NCBI GenBank assembly: GCA_965235635.1
Contig: CBDDYR010000003.1
Span: 1-64,000 of the forward strand
Source: Fontibacterium meridianamericanum
GTDB taxonomy: Bacteria; Pseudomonadota; Alphaproteobacteria; Pelagibacterales; Pelagibacteraceae
DNA length: 64,000 bases
Direction: 5' to 3'
Within the stretch, counting starts at the first letter, position 1. Each line of letters starts with the position of its first letter. The position numbers and the translations under genes are program-made. The notes beneath the pieces are model-generated. The model saw nothing but the letters and a program-made list of their open reading frames with translations. It did no database searches and was not told the DNA's origin. Positions 35,105 to 44,759 of this stretch are shown one piece after another.

Positions 35105-37324
35105 ATGGACGTTAAAGACAAAAAGAAAAAACTTACATTAAAAAACTTTAGTGGTAGTGCGGCAGCTATTTCAAGTTATGCCAAAAGCTCTGGTAATAAG
35201 TCAGTATTAGTTGAGAAAAAGAAAAATAGATCAATAGATATTAACCAATCCGTTGAAAAACCAAAAATTTCATTAGCACCGCAAGACGCTGTAAAAGCAA
35301 AAATTTTAACAAAAGAGGATACAGTAAAAGCACAAAAATCAGCACAAGAATGGGCAAGAAAAAAGATTCAAGAAGAGCTTGAAATAGATAACAGTAAAAA
35401 ATTAATTAAAAAAACTTACGGTAAAAAAAGAGAATACAAATTAACCTTATCAACAGCACTTACCGATGCTGATGAAGATGAAAAGACAAGAAGTCTGGCT
35501 TCATTTAAAAGAGCTAGAGAAAAAGAAAAAAAATTAGTACAAGAAACCGACGATTCTAAAGTTGAAGTAAAAAAAGTTTCGAGAGAAATTTCTGTTCCAA
35601 ATTTAATTACAATTCAAGAGCTTGCAAATAGAATGGCAGAAAAAGCAAGCGCCATTATAAAATTTTTATTTGAAAAAAATGTAAAAGTTACAATCAACCA
35701 TACAATTGATAGAGATACTGCAGAGTACATCGTTGGTTCATTTGGACATAAAGTTGTAAAAGACAATCAAATTGACGATGAATTATCAAAATTAAAAAAA
35801 TCTAAAGAAGAAGAGGATACTTTTTCTAGACCACCCGTTGTAACAGTCATGGGTCACGTGGATCATGGCAAAACTTCATTACTGGATGCATTGCGAGAAA
35901 CAAATGTCGTTGCTACAGAGCACGGCGGAATTACTCAGCACATTGGTGCTTATCAGGTGTTTACAGATAATAATAAGTGGATGACATTTATTGACACACC
36001 AGGTCACGCAGCATTTACTGAAATGCGAGCTAGAGGATCTAAAATCACAGATATTGTTGTTCTTGTAGTTGCTGCAAATGATGGAATTAAGCCACAAACG
36101 ATTGAGGCAATACAACATGCAAAAGCTGCAAAAGTTCCAATTATAGTTGCAATTAATAAATGCGATATTCACGGGGTTGATAAACAAAAAGTTAGAAACC
36201 AATTATTAGAGCATGAACTTGTTGTTGAAGAATTAGGCGGCGATGTTCAGTGTATTGAAATATCTGCTTTAAAAAAAACAAATTTAGATAAATTAAAAGA
36301 AGCAATTATTTTACAAGCTGAAATATTAAATCATAAAACAAACCCAAATGTGCCAGCACAAGGGATAGTAATTGAGTCAAAATTAGATAAAGGCAAAGGT
36401 CCAGTATCGACAATTCTAATCACAAGAGGAACTTTAAAAAAAGGAGATTTTTTTGTAAGCGGCTTACAGTGGGGAAAGATTAGAGCCATGAATAATTTTA
36501 GAGGCGAACTTGTAAATGAAGCAACCCCTTCAATGCCTGTTGAGATAATTGGTTTAACAGGTGTGTCCGAGGCGGGGGATGATTTTTTAGTTTTAGACAG
36601 CGAGTCAAAAGCAAAAGAAATAAATAAACATAGAATTGATCAAGGGAAATCTAAAAAAACTAGTGCTCTGCTTAAGAAAAATGATGTTTTTGGTGATGTT
36701 AATAAACAAAAAGAATTATCAATTATTATTAAAAGTGACGTGCATGGATCTGCAGAAGCATTATCAAATGCGATATTAAAAATTCAACACGATGAAGTTA
36801 AACCTGTTATTGTTCTATCATCTGTTGGTGCGATAACGGAAACAGATGTTTCTTTAGCAAAAGCTTCTAACGCAGTTCTTATTGGTTTTAATATTAAGCC
36901 TAATAAAGAAGCAAAAGATCTTGCAACAAAACTAGGGGTTAATGTTTTATATTTTAATATTATTTATGAGGCGATTGAGCATATTACTAAAGCTCTTTCA
37001 GGTCTATTAGCACCAGAAATTAATGAACAAATATTAGGTCAGTGTGAGATTTTACAGGTATTTAAATCTTCTAAAGTTGGAAAGGTTGCAGGTATTAAAG
37101 TAACAGACGGTTCAATCGTTAATAATTCTGATGTTAGAATTGTTAGAGATGGAAGCGTTGTTTATACAGGAAAAATTATATCTCTTTATAGAGAAAAAAA
37201 TGAAGTAAAAGAAATTAAAGCAGGATTAGAAGGTGGAGTTGCTTTTAAAGATTTTTTAGATTTTAAAGAAAAAGATATTATCGAAGTATTTTCTGTCGTT
37301 CAAAGCGCACGAACAATTAATTAA
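35105..37324 (+). CDS. infB: Translation initiation factor IF-2
   Basis: The 739-residue protein has a short charged N-terminal region, an IF2_N domain (ISVPNLITIQELANRMAEKA, about 165-185) and the GTPase domain with G1 GHVDHGKT, G3 DTPGHAAF and G4 NKCD. Domains II to IV end the protein. It brings initiator tRNA to the 30S subunit. It is shorter than the 890-residue E. coli protein because the linker-rich N-terminus is reduced, as is common in compact genomes. rbfA follows after 6 bp. Confidence 0.97.
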   Translation: MDVKDKKKKLTLKNFSGSAAAISSYAKSSGNKSVLVEKKKNRSIDINQSVEKPKISLAPQDAVKAKILTKEDTVKAQKSAQEWARKKIQEELEIDNSKKLIKKTYGKKREYKLTLSTALTDADEDEKTRSLASFKRAREKEKKLVQETDDSKVEVKKVSREISVPNLITIQELANRMAEKASAIIKFLFEKNVKVTINHTIDRDTAEYIVGSFGHKVVKDNQIDDELSKLKKSKEEEDTFSRPPVVTVMGHVDHGKTSLLDALRETNVVATEHGGITQHIGAYQVFTDNNKWMTFIDTPGHAAFTEMRARGSKITDIVVLVVAANDGIKPQTIEAIQHAKAAKVPIIVAINKCDIHGVDKQKVRNQLLEHELVVEELGGDVQCIEISALKKTNLDKLKEAIILQAEILNHKTNPNVPAQGIVIESKLDKGKGPVSTILITRGTLKKGDFFVSGLQWGKIRAMNNFRGELVNEATPSMPVEIIGLTGVSEAGDDFLVLDSESKAKEINKHRIDQGKSKKTSALLKKNDVFGDVNKQKELSIIIKSDVHGSAEALSNAILKIQHDEVKPVIVLSSVGAITETDVSLAKASNAVLIGFNIKPNKEAKDLATKLGVNVLYFNIIYEAIEHITKALSGLLAPEINEQILGQCEILQVFKSSKVGKVAGIKVTDGSIVNNSDVRIVRDGSVVYTGKIISLYREKNEVKEIKAGLEGGVAFKDFLDFKEKDIIEVFSVVQSARTIN

Positions 37325-37330
37325 AAAATC

Positions 37331-37708
37331 ATGAAAACTCATTTAAATGATCAGCCTTTTACCCAAAGGCAGTTAAGAGTTGGCGAATTGTTAAAACAGT
37401 TGCTTGGAAATTTATTTATAAAAGAGGAAGTAGCTTTACCAAATATTAATACTCGGGTGATTACAGTTTCAGAAGTTAGAATGAGTCCAGATTTAAAACA
37501 TGCAAAAGTGTTCGTAATGCCACTTGGCGGTAAAAATTCAGAGTTTATTTTACAATCTCTGATTAATCATAGCGGTTTAATCAAAAAAGAAATGTCACGT
37601 AATTGGAAAAATAAATTTTTACCAAACCTTCATTTTGTATTGGATGAGTCTTTTGACTATGCAGAAAAAATTGAAAAATTAATTATTAAAACTCATGAAA
37701 ATGATTAA
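37331..37708 (+). CDS. rbfA: Ribosome-binding factor A
   Basis: The 125-residue KH-fold protein has QRQLRVGELLKQLLGNLF, ITVSEVRMSPDLKHAKVFVM and a C-terminal LPNLHFVLDESFDYAEKIEKL. RbfA helps 30S subunits mature, acting on the 16S 5' end. The order infB-rbfA-truB-rpsO-pnp is widely conserved. Its stop lies inside the first codons of truB (14-bp overlap). Confidence 0.95.
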   Translation: MKTHLNDQPFTQRQLRVGELLKQLLGNLFIKEEVALPNINTRVITVSEVRMSPDLKHAKVFVMPLGGKNSEFILQSLINHSGLIKKEMSRNWKNKFLPNLHFVLDESFDYAEKIEKLIIKTHEND

Positions 37709-38579
37709 TGGTTGGATAAATTTAAATAAACCTAAAGGTTTTAGTTCGGCATATTGTCTCAATATTATTAAGAATAAGTTTAAAAAAATTAAAATAGGTC
37801 ATGCTGGAACTTTAGATCCATTAGCAGAGGGGGTTTTGCCTGTTGCATTGGGTGAAGCTACTAAGACTGTATCATTGATACATTTACAATTTAAAAGTTA
37901 TTTATTTGAAATTCAGTGGGGATCAGAAACAGATACCTTAGATTTAGAGGGAAAACTAATAAATCAAAATGAAATTTATCCAAAAAAACAAGAAGTTAAA
38001 AATATTTTAAAAAAATTTATTGGTTGGCAAATGCAAATGCCACCAAAATTTTCTGCAGTAAAAATTAATGGCAAAAGATCTTATGAACTTGCGAGAAATA
38101 ATTTAGAATTCGATATGGAGGAAAGAAAAATTTTAATAAAAAATATTAGATTGTTAAAACATGAAAATAATAAAAGTCTTTTTTATATAAAATGTGGAAC
38201 GGGCACTTATATTAGAAGTCTAGCAAGAGACATTGCAAAATTTTTTGATGGTTTTGCTCATGTTACTCGATTAGTTAGAACGCGATACGGAAATTTTAGA
38301 ATTAAGAACTCAAATAGCCTTGAAAAATTAATAGAAAAAGAAAGTACTGATAATTTTTTAAAATATGTGCTTGATATTCATAGTGCTTTAATACATATAC
38401 CTACCATTAAATTAAATGATGAAAGAATTAATTTAATAAAGAATGGAATGAAAGTTAGTTTGGTTAATGAATTTGGAAAGGTTAGTTTAGAAAATATTTA
38501 CACAGAGGCTTTAGATAAGCCACTTGCTCTCGGATACCTGAAGTCCGGTTTTTTTTATCCAAAGAGAGTATTTAATTAA
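37695..38579 (+). CDS. truB: tRNA pseudouridine55 synthase TruB
   Basis: The 294-residue protein starts MKMINGWINLNKPKGFSS; the second Met at 37701 is an equally possible start. The catalytic Asp41 is in GHAGTLDPLAEGVLPVALGE, and the PPKFSAVKINGKRSYELAR and GTYIRSLARDIA segments are typical. It makes pseudouridine 55 in the T-loop of tRNAs. It overlaps rbfA and is followed by rpsO after 4 bp. Confidence 0.96.
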   Translation: MKMINGWINLNKPKGFSSAYCLNIIKNKFKKIKIGHAGTLDPLAEGVLPVALGEATKTVSLIHLQFKSYLFEIQWGSETDTLDLEGKLINQNEIYPKKQEVKNILKKFIGWQMQMPPKFSAVKINGKRSYELARNNLEFDMEERKILIKNIRLLKHENNKSLFYIKCGTGTYIRSLARDIAKFFDGFAHVTRLVRTRYGNFRIKNSNSLEKLIEKESTDNFLKYVLDIHSALIHIPTIKLNDERINLIKNGMKVSLVNEFGKVSLENIYTEALDKPLALGYLKSGFFYPKRVFN

Positions 38580-38583
38580 AAAG

Positions 38584-38853
38584 ATGACAAAAAGAATTTT
38601 AAATAAAGAAAGTGTTTATAAAGATTTAAAACAGCATGCTAAAGATGTTGGTTCTTCAGAGGTACAAATTGCTATTTTAACTGAGCGCATTAGATATCTA
38701 ACAGAGCATTTTGCAAAAAACAAAAAAGACAAACATTCCTATACAGGACTGACGACATTGGTGAATAGAAGAAAAAAACTATTAGATTATCTCAGCAAAA
38801 CAAACGCAACCAATTATAAAAAGATCTTAGAAAAGCTGAATATCAGAAAATAA
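38584..38853 (+). CDS. rpsO: 30S ribosomal protein S15
   Basis: The 89-residue protein is the exact usual S15 length. It has GSSEVQIAILTERIRYLTEH and HSYTGLTTLVNRRKKLLDYL, the helices that grip 16S rRNA helices. In many bacteria it controls its own translation through a leader structure and is co-transcribed with pnp; here pnp follows after 6 bp and truB precedes by 4 bp, which leaves little room for a separate leader. Confidence 0.97.
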   Translation: MTKRILNKESVYKDLKQHAKDVGSSEVQIAILTERIRYLTEHFAKNKKDKHSYTGLTTLVNRRKKLLDYLSKTNATNYKKILEKLNIRK

Positions 38854-38859
38854 ATTTTA

Positions 38860-40932
38860 ATGTTTAAAATCGTAAAGAAAGAGATTGTTTGGGGGGGTAA
38901 AAAACTATCTATCGAGTCGGGAAAAATTGCTCGTCAAGCTGACGGCGCTGTTATCCTAACTTCAGGAGATACCGTTATTTTAGCAACCGTAGTCGGAGCT
39001 AAAAAAGCAAATCCTGAAACGGACTTTTTTCCACTAACAGTAAATTACCAAGAAAAATATTACGCTTCAGGAAAAATTCCAGGAGGATATTTCAAAAGAG
39101 AAGCAAGACCCACAGAGAGTGAAACTTTAATATCACGATTAATTGACAGACCAATTAGACCTTTATTTCCAGAAGGTTTTAGAAATGAAGTTCAGGTTCT
39201 ACCAACAGTGCTTTCATATGAGAAAGACAATGATCCAGAAATTTTATCCTTAATTGCTTCTTCAGCAGCATTATCGATTTCAGGTATTCCATTTATGGGA
39301 CCCGTTGCAGCTTCCAAAGTTGGTTACATCAAAGGTAGCTTTGTTTTAAATCCAACTAAAGAACAACTAAAAGACTCTCAATTAGAACTTGTTGTTGCAG
39401 GAACAAAAGATGCAGTTTTAATGGTGGAGTCTGAGGCTTCAGGATTAACTGAAAAAGTAATGTTAGATGCGGTTAAATTTGGTCATGAACAATTTGCTCC
39501 AGTGATTAAAATGATCAATGAATTTGCCGCAGAATGTTCGAAAGAAAAATGGGTTGTAGAAAAAAAAGATCTAAAAGATGTAAAAAATAATTTATTAAAA
39601 AATATTAAGAATGATTTAGTAACAGCGTTTTCAGAGCCAGATAAAAAGAAAAGAAGCGAGTTAATTAATTTAGCAAGAGAAAAATCATTGGCGCTTTATC
39701 TAGACTCAGAAGAATTTAGCGAAATGGATGTTGAGTCTCAGTTTAAAGATATTGAAAAAGAAATTGTTAGAACAAAAATACTTAAAGAAAAGAAAAGAAT
39801 TGATGGTAGAGGACTTGCAGATATTAGACCGATTAAGTGTGAAGTAGGCGTATTACCAAGAACTCATGGATCTGCTTTATTCACAAGAGGAGAAACGCAA
39901 GCACTTGTTGTTACAACACTTGGAACTTCAGAAGACGAGCAAAGAATTGAAAGTTTAGATGGATTACAAAGATCAAGATTTATGTTGCACTACAATTTTC
40001 CTCCATTTTCAGTTGGAGAAGTTGGTAGAATTGGAACAGGCAGACGCGAAATAGGTCACGGCAAGTTAGCTTGGCGTGCAGTTAATTCGATTTTACCTAA
40101 AAAAGAAGAATTCCCTTACACATTTAGAATTGTCTCAGAAATTACAGAGTCCAATGGTTCATCATCGATGGCAACGGTTTGTGGATCATCCCTTGCATTA
40201 ATGGACGCTGGAGTTCCAATTAAAAAGCCAGTTGCAGGAATTGCAATGGGTTTAATTAAAGAAGGAGCTGATTATTCAGTTCTATCTGACATTTTAGGAG
40301 ATGAAGATCATTTAGGGGATATGGATTTTAAAGTTGCAGGAACAGAAGATGGAATTACTTCATTGCAGATGGACATTAAGATTACAGGAATTACTTTTGA
40401 AATTATGGATAAAGCATTGTCCCAAGCAAAAGATGGTAGAATTCATATATTGGGCGAAATGAATAAAGCCCTTAAAGCTTCGAGAAAAGATTTATCTAAA
40501 CACACTCCAAAAATGGAAAAAGTAACTGTCGATAAAAAAGATATAGCAGCCATTATCGGAAAAGGAGGAGTAACAATAAGAGAGATCGTTGAATTATCAG
40601 GTGCTAAAGTTGATATTAGCGATGAAGGTGTTGTAACGATTGCTGCACCCGATGAAGCCTCAAGAAATAAAGCTTTAGAAATGGTCAAAAGCATTATCGC
40701 AAAAGCAGAAGTTGGCAAAATATATTCAGGAAAAGTTGTAAAAATTATGGAATTTGGAGCTTTTGTAAATTTCTTAGGTAAACAAGATGGTTTAGTTCAC
40801 ATCTCTGAACTTGCAGCGAAAAGAGTAGAGAAAGTAACTGATGTTGTAAAAGAGGGCGATGAAGTTAAAGTTAAAGTTTTAGGGTTTGATAAAGGAAAAG
40901 TTAAACTCTCAATTAAACAAGCCCAAGAATAG
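38860..40932 (+). CDS. pnp: Polyribonucleotide nucleotidyltransferase (PNPase)
   Basis: The 690-residue protein has two RNase-PH-type domains (the second with RTHGSALFTRGETQALV), a helical linker, a KH domain (IAAIIGKGGVTIREIVELSG) and a C-terminal S1 domain (GKVVKIMEFGAFVNFLGKQDGLVHIS). PNPase degrades mRNA 3' to 5' by phosphorolysis and forms part of the degradosome. The short C-terminus stops just after S1. It ends the long plus-strand run, and its stop abuts the fabI stop with no base between. Confidence 0.97.
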   Translation: MFKIVKKEIVWGGKKLSIESGKIARQADGAVILTSGDTVILATVVGAKKANPETDFFPLTVNYQEKYYASGKIPGGYFKREARPTESETLISRLIDRPIRPLFPEGFRNEVQVLPTVLSYEKDNDPEILSLIASSAALSISGIPFMGPVAASKVGYIKGSFVLNPTKEQLKDSQLELVVAGTKDAVLMVESEASGLTEKVMLDAVKFGHEQFAPVIKMINEFAAECSKEKWVVEKKDLKDVKNNLLKNIKNDLVTAFSEPDKKKRSELINLAREKSLALYLDSEEFSEMDVESQFKDIEKEIVRTKILKEKKRIDGRGLADIRPIKCEVGVLPRTHGSALFTRGETQALVVTTLGTSEDEQRIESLDGLQRSRFMLHYNFPPFSVGEVGRIGTGRREIGHGKLAWRAVNSILPKKEEFPYTFRIVSEITESNGSSSMATVCGSSLALMDAGVPIKKPVAGIAMGLIKEGADYSVLSDILGDEDHLGDMDFKVAGTEDGITSLQMDIKITGITFEIMDKALSQAKDGRIHILGEMNKALKASRKDLSKHTPKMEKVTVDKKDIAAIIGKGGVTIREIVELSGAKVDISDEGVVTIAAPDEASRNKALEMVKSIIAKAEVGKIYSGKVVKIMEFGAFVNFLGKQDGLVHISELAAKRVEKVTDVVKEGDEVKVKVLGFDKGKVKLSIKQAQE

Positions 40933-41721
40933 TTAAGCCTGCATATTTTTAGGATTAGGCATACCAACAATATTATAACCCGCATCTACATAATGAATTT
41001 CGCCTGTAACTCCTGCTGCAAGATCGCTTAATAAATAAACTGCTGCACCACCTACATCATTAATATCAACGTTTCTTTTTAGTGGAGAATGATTTTCATT
41101 CCATTTATATAAAAACTTAGCATCGCCAATTGCAGAAGCCGCTAATGTTTTAATAGGACCTGCGCTAATAGCATTTACTCTAATTCCATTTGATCCTAGA
41201 TCAACGGATAAATATTTTACACTTGTTTCAAGGGCCGCTTTACAAACGCCCATCACATTGTAATTTGGTATAACTTTGTCAGCACAATAAGTTAAAGTAA
41301 TAAAGCTTGAACCTGGTTTCATTATTTTAGCAGCTTCTCTACAAACTTCTGTAAAAGAAAAACAAGAGATTACCATACTGTTTGAGAAATTTTCTCGAGA
41401 TGTATTTAAATATTGTCCTGATAATTCCGATTTATCTGAGAATGCAATCGCGTGAACAACAAAATCTAGATTTCCCCATTTATCTTTAATGTCTGAAAAA
41501 GTTTTAACAATTTCCTCTTTCTTTTCCACATTGCAATCCAATGTAAATTTTGAACCTAAAGACTCTGCAAGAGGAACAACTCTTTTCTTTAAAGCATCCC
41601 CTACATATGTAAATGCAAGTTCAGCGCCGTGTTCATTTAGTTTTTTTGCAATACCCCAAGCAATCGATCGATCATTCGCAACACCCATGATCAATCCTTT
41701 TTTACCTTGCATTAATTTCAT
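40933..41721 (-). CDS. fabI: Enoyl-ACP reductase FabI
   Basis: I choose ATG 41721, one base after the fabB stop, giving MKLMQGKKGLIMGVANDRSI and 262 residues; an ATG 15 bp upstream would overlap fabB. It is a short-chain-dehydrogenase-type enzyme with GVANDRSIAWGIA at the NADH site. The catalytic Tyr and Lys lie in IPNYNVMGVCKAALE. The usual YYGAEK segment is shortened to YCADK. It catalyses the last reduction of each fatty-acid elongation round and completes the fabA-fabB-fabI operon. Confidence 0.95.
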   Translation of the reverse strand: MKLMQGKKGLIMGVANDRSIAWGIAKKLNEHGAELAFTYVGDALKKRVVPLAESLGSKFTLDCNVEKKEEIVKTFSDIKDKWGNLDFVVHAIAFSDKSELSGQYLNTSRENFSNSMVISCFSFTEVCREAAKIMKPGSSFITLTYCADKVIPNYNVMGVCKAALETSVKYLSVDLGSNGIRVNAISAGPIKTLAASAIGDAKFLYKWNENHSPLKRNVDINDVGGAAVYLLSDLAAGVTGEIHYVDAGYNIVGMPNPKNMQA

Positions 41722-41722
41722 C

Positions 41723-42937
41723 TTAGATACTTTCAAATACTAAAGTTGCATTCGTTCCACCAAAACCAAAACTATTAGACATTACACAATTTAAATCTAC
41801 ATTCTTTTTAACTTCAGTCACAATAGGAAGTCCTTTAATTTTTTCATCTAATTCTTTTACGTTTGCAGAGGCTGCTATGAATTTATTTTTCATCATTAAT
41901 AGACAATAAATAGCCTCTTGTACTGATGTTGCACCAAGAGAATGACCCGTGATTGATTTTGTTGAACTAAAAGAAGGTACTTTATCTTTAAAAACTTCCT
42001 TCATTGCTTCAATCTCTTTTGTATCACCTACAGGAGTAGAAGTTCCATGGGTGTTAACATAATCTACTTTTGAGTTTCTTAAATTTTGCATGGACATTTT
42101 CATGCATCTCACAGCCCCTTCACCAGAAGGCGCAACCATATCGTAACCATCAGAAGTGGCCCCATAACCCGTAATTTCTGCTAGAATTTTAGCTCCCCTA
42201 GCTTTTGCATGCTCATACTCCTCTAATACGAGAACACCACCTCCACCTGCGATTACAAATCCATCTCTGCTTGCATCATAGGGTCTTGAAGCAGTTTGAG
42301 GGGTATCATTATATTTTGAGGATAAAGCTGTCATCGCATCAAACATTGCAGATAAACTCCAGTCTATTTCTTCTCCGCCCCCTGCAAAAACAATATCTTG
42401 TTTTCCAAATTGAATAAGTTCCATGGCGTTACCAATACAATGAGCACTTGTTGCACAAGCAGAACTAATTGAATAGTTCACTCCTTTAATTTTAAAAGGT
42501 GTTGCAAGTGTTGCAGAACATGTACTTGCCATCGTTCGTGGCACAATAAACGGGCCCATTTTTTTAGGACCTGATGCTCTTGTTGAATCGATTGCAAACA
42601 TGACATTCTTAATTGAAGGACCACCTGATCCAATAATAATTCCAGTTTTTTCATTGCTAATTTCTTTTTCAGTAAGGCCCGATTCTTCTATAGCCTCCTT
42701 CATTGAAAGATAGGCGTAAGCTGAGCCATCGCCCATAAATCTTAAAACTTTTCGATCAATTAATTCTTCGTAATTAATTTTAGGAACGCCACAAACTTGG
42801 CTTTTAAAATTATATTTTTTATATTCTTCAGAAAAAGTTATTCCAGATTTAGTATTCAATAGAGAATCTAAAACTTCTTTTTTATTGTTCCCAATACAAG
42901 ATATGATTCCAGAACCCGTAATTACTACTCTTCGCAT
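41723..42937 (-). CDS. fabB: 3-oxoacyl-ACP synthase I FabB
   Basis: The 404-residue condensing enzyme has Cys161 in SISSACATSAHCIG, and His residues in YVNTHGTSTPVGDTKE and STKSITGHSLGATS complete the active site. GFGGTNATLVF closes the protein. FabB elongates cis-unsaturated acyl chains. It sits between fabA and fabI on the minus strand, the classic anaerobic unsaturated fatty-acid set, with 9 bp to fabA and 1 bp to fabI. Confidence 0.95.
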   Translation of the reverse strand: MRRVVITGSGIISCIGNNKKEVLDSLLNTKSGITFSEEYKKYNFKSQVCGVPKINYEELIDRKVLRFMGDGSAYAYLSMKEAIEESGLTEKEISNEKTGIIIGSGGPSIKNVMFAIDSTRASGPKKMGPFIVPRTMASTCSATLATPFKIKGVNYSISSACATSAHCIGNAMELIQFGKQDIVFAGGGEEIDWSLSAMFDAMTALSSKYNDTPQTASRPYDASRDGFVIAGGGGVLVLEEYEHAKARGAKILAEITGYGATSDGYDMVAPSGEGAVRCMKMSMQNLRNSKVDYVNTHGTSTPVGDTKEIEAMKEVFKDKVPSFSSTKSITGHSLGATSVQEAIYCLLMMKNKFIAASANVKELDEKIKGLPIVTEVKKNVDLNCVMSNSFGFGGTNATLVFESI

Positions 42938-42946
42938 TAATCCCCT

Positions 42947-43453
42947 TTAACTTTTAAATAAACCAACTTTAAGATTTTTAGCGTTATATATTTCCTTTTC
43001 GTCAGCAAAGACTAAACCATCAGCTAAACCAACACAAGTTTCGCCTTTCCTTAATAATCTTTTGATATTAATGACATATTTTACAAGTTTTACTTGTTTT
43101 ACAACTTCCCCTGTAAATTTTACTTCATTTACTCCAAGTGCTCGCCCATGACCAGGATTGCCTAACCAACCAAGATAAAATCCAAGTAGTTGCCACATCG
43201 CATCTAATCCTAAACATCCTGGCATCACCGGATCGCCTTTAAAATGACATTCGAAAAACCATAAATTATTTTTGATATCTAGTTCAGCTAAAATTTCTCC
43301 TTTATTAAATAATCCGCCCTCAGCTGTGATTGAAGTAATTCTGTCAAACATTAACATGGGAGGAGCAGGCAATTTTGCATTACCCGGACCAAACATTTTC
43401 CCTTCAGCGCAATCAAGCAGATCTTGGTAGCTATACTGATTTTTTTGTTTCAT
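42947..43453 (-). CDS. fabA: 3-hydroxydecanoyl-ACP dehydratase/isomerase FabA
   Basis: The 168-residue protein is of typical length. The active-site His70 is in WFFECHFKGDPVMPGCLGLD and Asp84 follows at LDAMWQLLGF, the FabA pattern rather than FabZ. It makes the cis-3 double bond that starts unsaturated fatty-acid synthesis without oxygen, which FabB then elongates. It is the first gene of the fabA-fabB-fabI operon and has a plausible promoter 41 bp upstream. Confidence 0.96.
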   Translation of the reverse strand: MKQKNQYSYQDLLDCAEGKMFGPGNAKLPAPPMLMFDRITSITAEGGLFNKGEILAELDIKNNLWFFECHFKGDPVMPGCLGLDAMWQLLGFYLGWLGNPGHGRALGVNEVKFTGEVVKQVKLVKYVINIKRLLRKGETCVGLADGLVFADEKEIYNAKNLKVGLFKS

Positions 43454-43493
43454 GAAATTGTTAGAGAATTAAAATTATTGATTATTAAAATTT

Positions 43494-43522
43494 AATTTAC
43501 AGTTTAATACAGGATTTGACAA
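43494..43522 (-). promoter_or_regulatory. Candidate sigma-70-type promoter of the fabA operon
   Basis: On the minus strand TTGTCA (43522-43517) and TAAATT (43499-43494) are separated by exactly 17 bp. The gap to the fabA ATG at 43453 leaves a leader of about 34 bases. The region between fabA and the SH3 gene is 71 bp with no ORF. AT-rich sequence produces such matches by chance, so confidence is limited. Confidence 0.35.
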
Positions 43523-43524
43523 AT

Positions 43525-44004
43525 TTAATTGATAATCTCTTTATTTTCTAAGCCCCAAACGTGATCCGTTTGTATCCAACCTTTATATTTTTGAATTTCA
43601 ACCAAACACCAATTTGGAATACATTTTTTAATTGAAGCAGCTTCTAAGTTTCCAATTTTAATAATTGGTTTTGAATAAATCGTTGCATTTTTAAAAAGAA
43701 CAATTCCATCTTTCATGGTTAATAAAGTTCTTTTTCTAGATAACTGACTTAGATGAATCCAACCAATATCACCTTGATAATCTTTAACTTTTCGCCAAAC
43801 TTCAAACTCATCAATTACTTCAACTGGCATGTTTTTCTTTTCGTATACAAATGCGATAGGGTGGGAAGAGGAAGGTCCAATTCTAAGATTGGCTACGCTA
43901 GTTCTAATGCTGAGATATTTTTTAGTGATAACTTTTTGTGCTAATAAATCAGTACTTGTGAAAATAATAAAAGATAAAATAAGAATTATTATTTTAAATC
44001 TCAT
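43525..44004 (-). CDS. Secreted SH3-domain protein
   Basis: The 159-residue protein has a signal peptide (about residues 1-22, ending LLAQ). Two bacterial SH3 (SH3_3/SH3b) repeats follow: TSVANLRIGPSSSHPIAFVYEK to GDIGWIHLSQL, and MKDGIVLFKNATIYSKPI to KYKGWIQTDHVWG. Such proteins are periplasmic and are thought to bind cell-wall material. The same gene lies between fab or hesA-type genes in other Alphaproteobacteria. Its ATG overlaps the stop of the HesA/MoeB gene by 4 bp. Confidence 0.82.
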   Translation of the reverse strand: MRFKIIILILSFIIFTSTDLLAQKVITKKYLSIRTSVANLRIGPSSSHPIAFVYEKKNMPVEVIDEFEVWRKVKDYQGDIGWIHLSQLSRKRTLLTMKDGIVLFKNATIYSKPIIKIGNLEAASIKKCIPNWCLVEIQKYKGWIQTDHVWGLENKEIIN

Positions 44005-44753
44005 CTAATCTTCTTAATGCAGTTCTTGCTTTTATTTAATTTAATTTTTTTAATTGAAAGATTTTCAGCATTAATTATTAAAATATTGCCACATAATGAA
44101 TTTTCAAAATTTAATATTTCACGAATAGCTTCATTAGCCATAATTGTTCCAATTATTCCTGCAACCGTTGATAAAACACCTTCACTTTGACAATCCATCA
44201 TTTCAGCACTTGGAATTTCTGGCATAAAACATCTAAGACAAGGTGAATTTTTCTTTTTAAAATTAAAAACAAAAATATGACCATCGAACTTGCTAATAGC
44301 TCCACAAATTAAGATTTTTTTATTTTTATAACAATAATCATTAATTAATAGTTTTGATTTAAAACTGTCAGTACCATCAATGATTAGATCGTATCCTTTT
44401 GCAATTTTATTTATATTATTGCTATCAATTTTAGTTTTAAACTTTTTAATTTTTATTTTAGAACTAATTTTTTTTAATCTTTTTTCAGCAATATCAACTT
44501 TAAATTTATTAACGTCATCTTCATTAAATAAAACTTGTCGGTGTAAATTTGAAATATCTATTTTATCATGATCAACAATACCGATATTGCTAACTCCAGA
44601 AGATGCAAGATAGAGCGCAACAGGAGAACCCAGTCCACCAACACCAATGATTAGAACTTTTGTATCGATGATCTTCTTTTGACCAAAGCTGCTAATCTTT
44701 TTTAAGTTAATATGAGCAATGTATCTTTTGACATCGCCATAGCTAAGTTTCAT
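44001..44753 (-). CDS. HesA/MoeB/ThiF-family adenylyltransferase
   Basis: The 250-residue E1-like protein has the nucleotide-binding VLIIGVGGLGSPVALYLASS (about residues 33-52), DHDKIDISNLHRQVLF with the conserved Arg, DLIIDGTDSF, and MDCQSEGVLSTVAGIIG. One zinc CxxC pair is present (CLRC), but the second pair expected near the C-terminus is reduced to a single Cys in KNCIKKIR. The family activates the C-terminus of MoaD or ThiS. Which partner applies here cannot be told. It lies between the SH3 gene and dut. Confidence 0.85.
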   Translation of the reverse strand: MKLSYGDVKRYIAHINLKKISSFGQKKIIDTKVLIIGVGGLGSPVALYLASSGVSNIGIVDHDKIDISNLHRQVLFNEDDVNKFKVDIAEKRLKKISSKIKIKKFKTKIDSNNINKIAKGYDLIIDGTDSFKSKLLINDYCYKNKKILICGAISKFDGHIFVFNFKKKNSPCLRCFMPEIPSAEMMDCQSEGVLSTVAGIIGTIMANEAIREILNFENSLCGNILIINAENLSIKKIKLNKSKNCIKKIR

Positions 44754-44759
44754 GAATGT

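Noticed and set aside
35849..35868. CACGTG core as a parS site
   Set aside because: It lies in the G1 GTPase motif of infB, and its flanks do not match the parS consensus TGTTTCACGTGAAACA.
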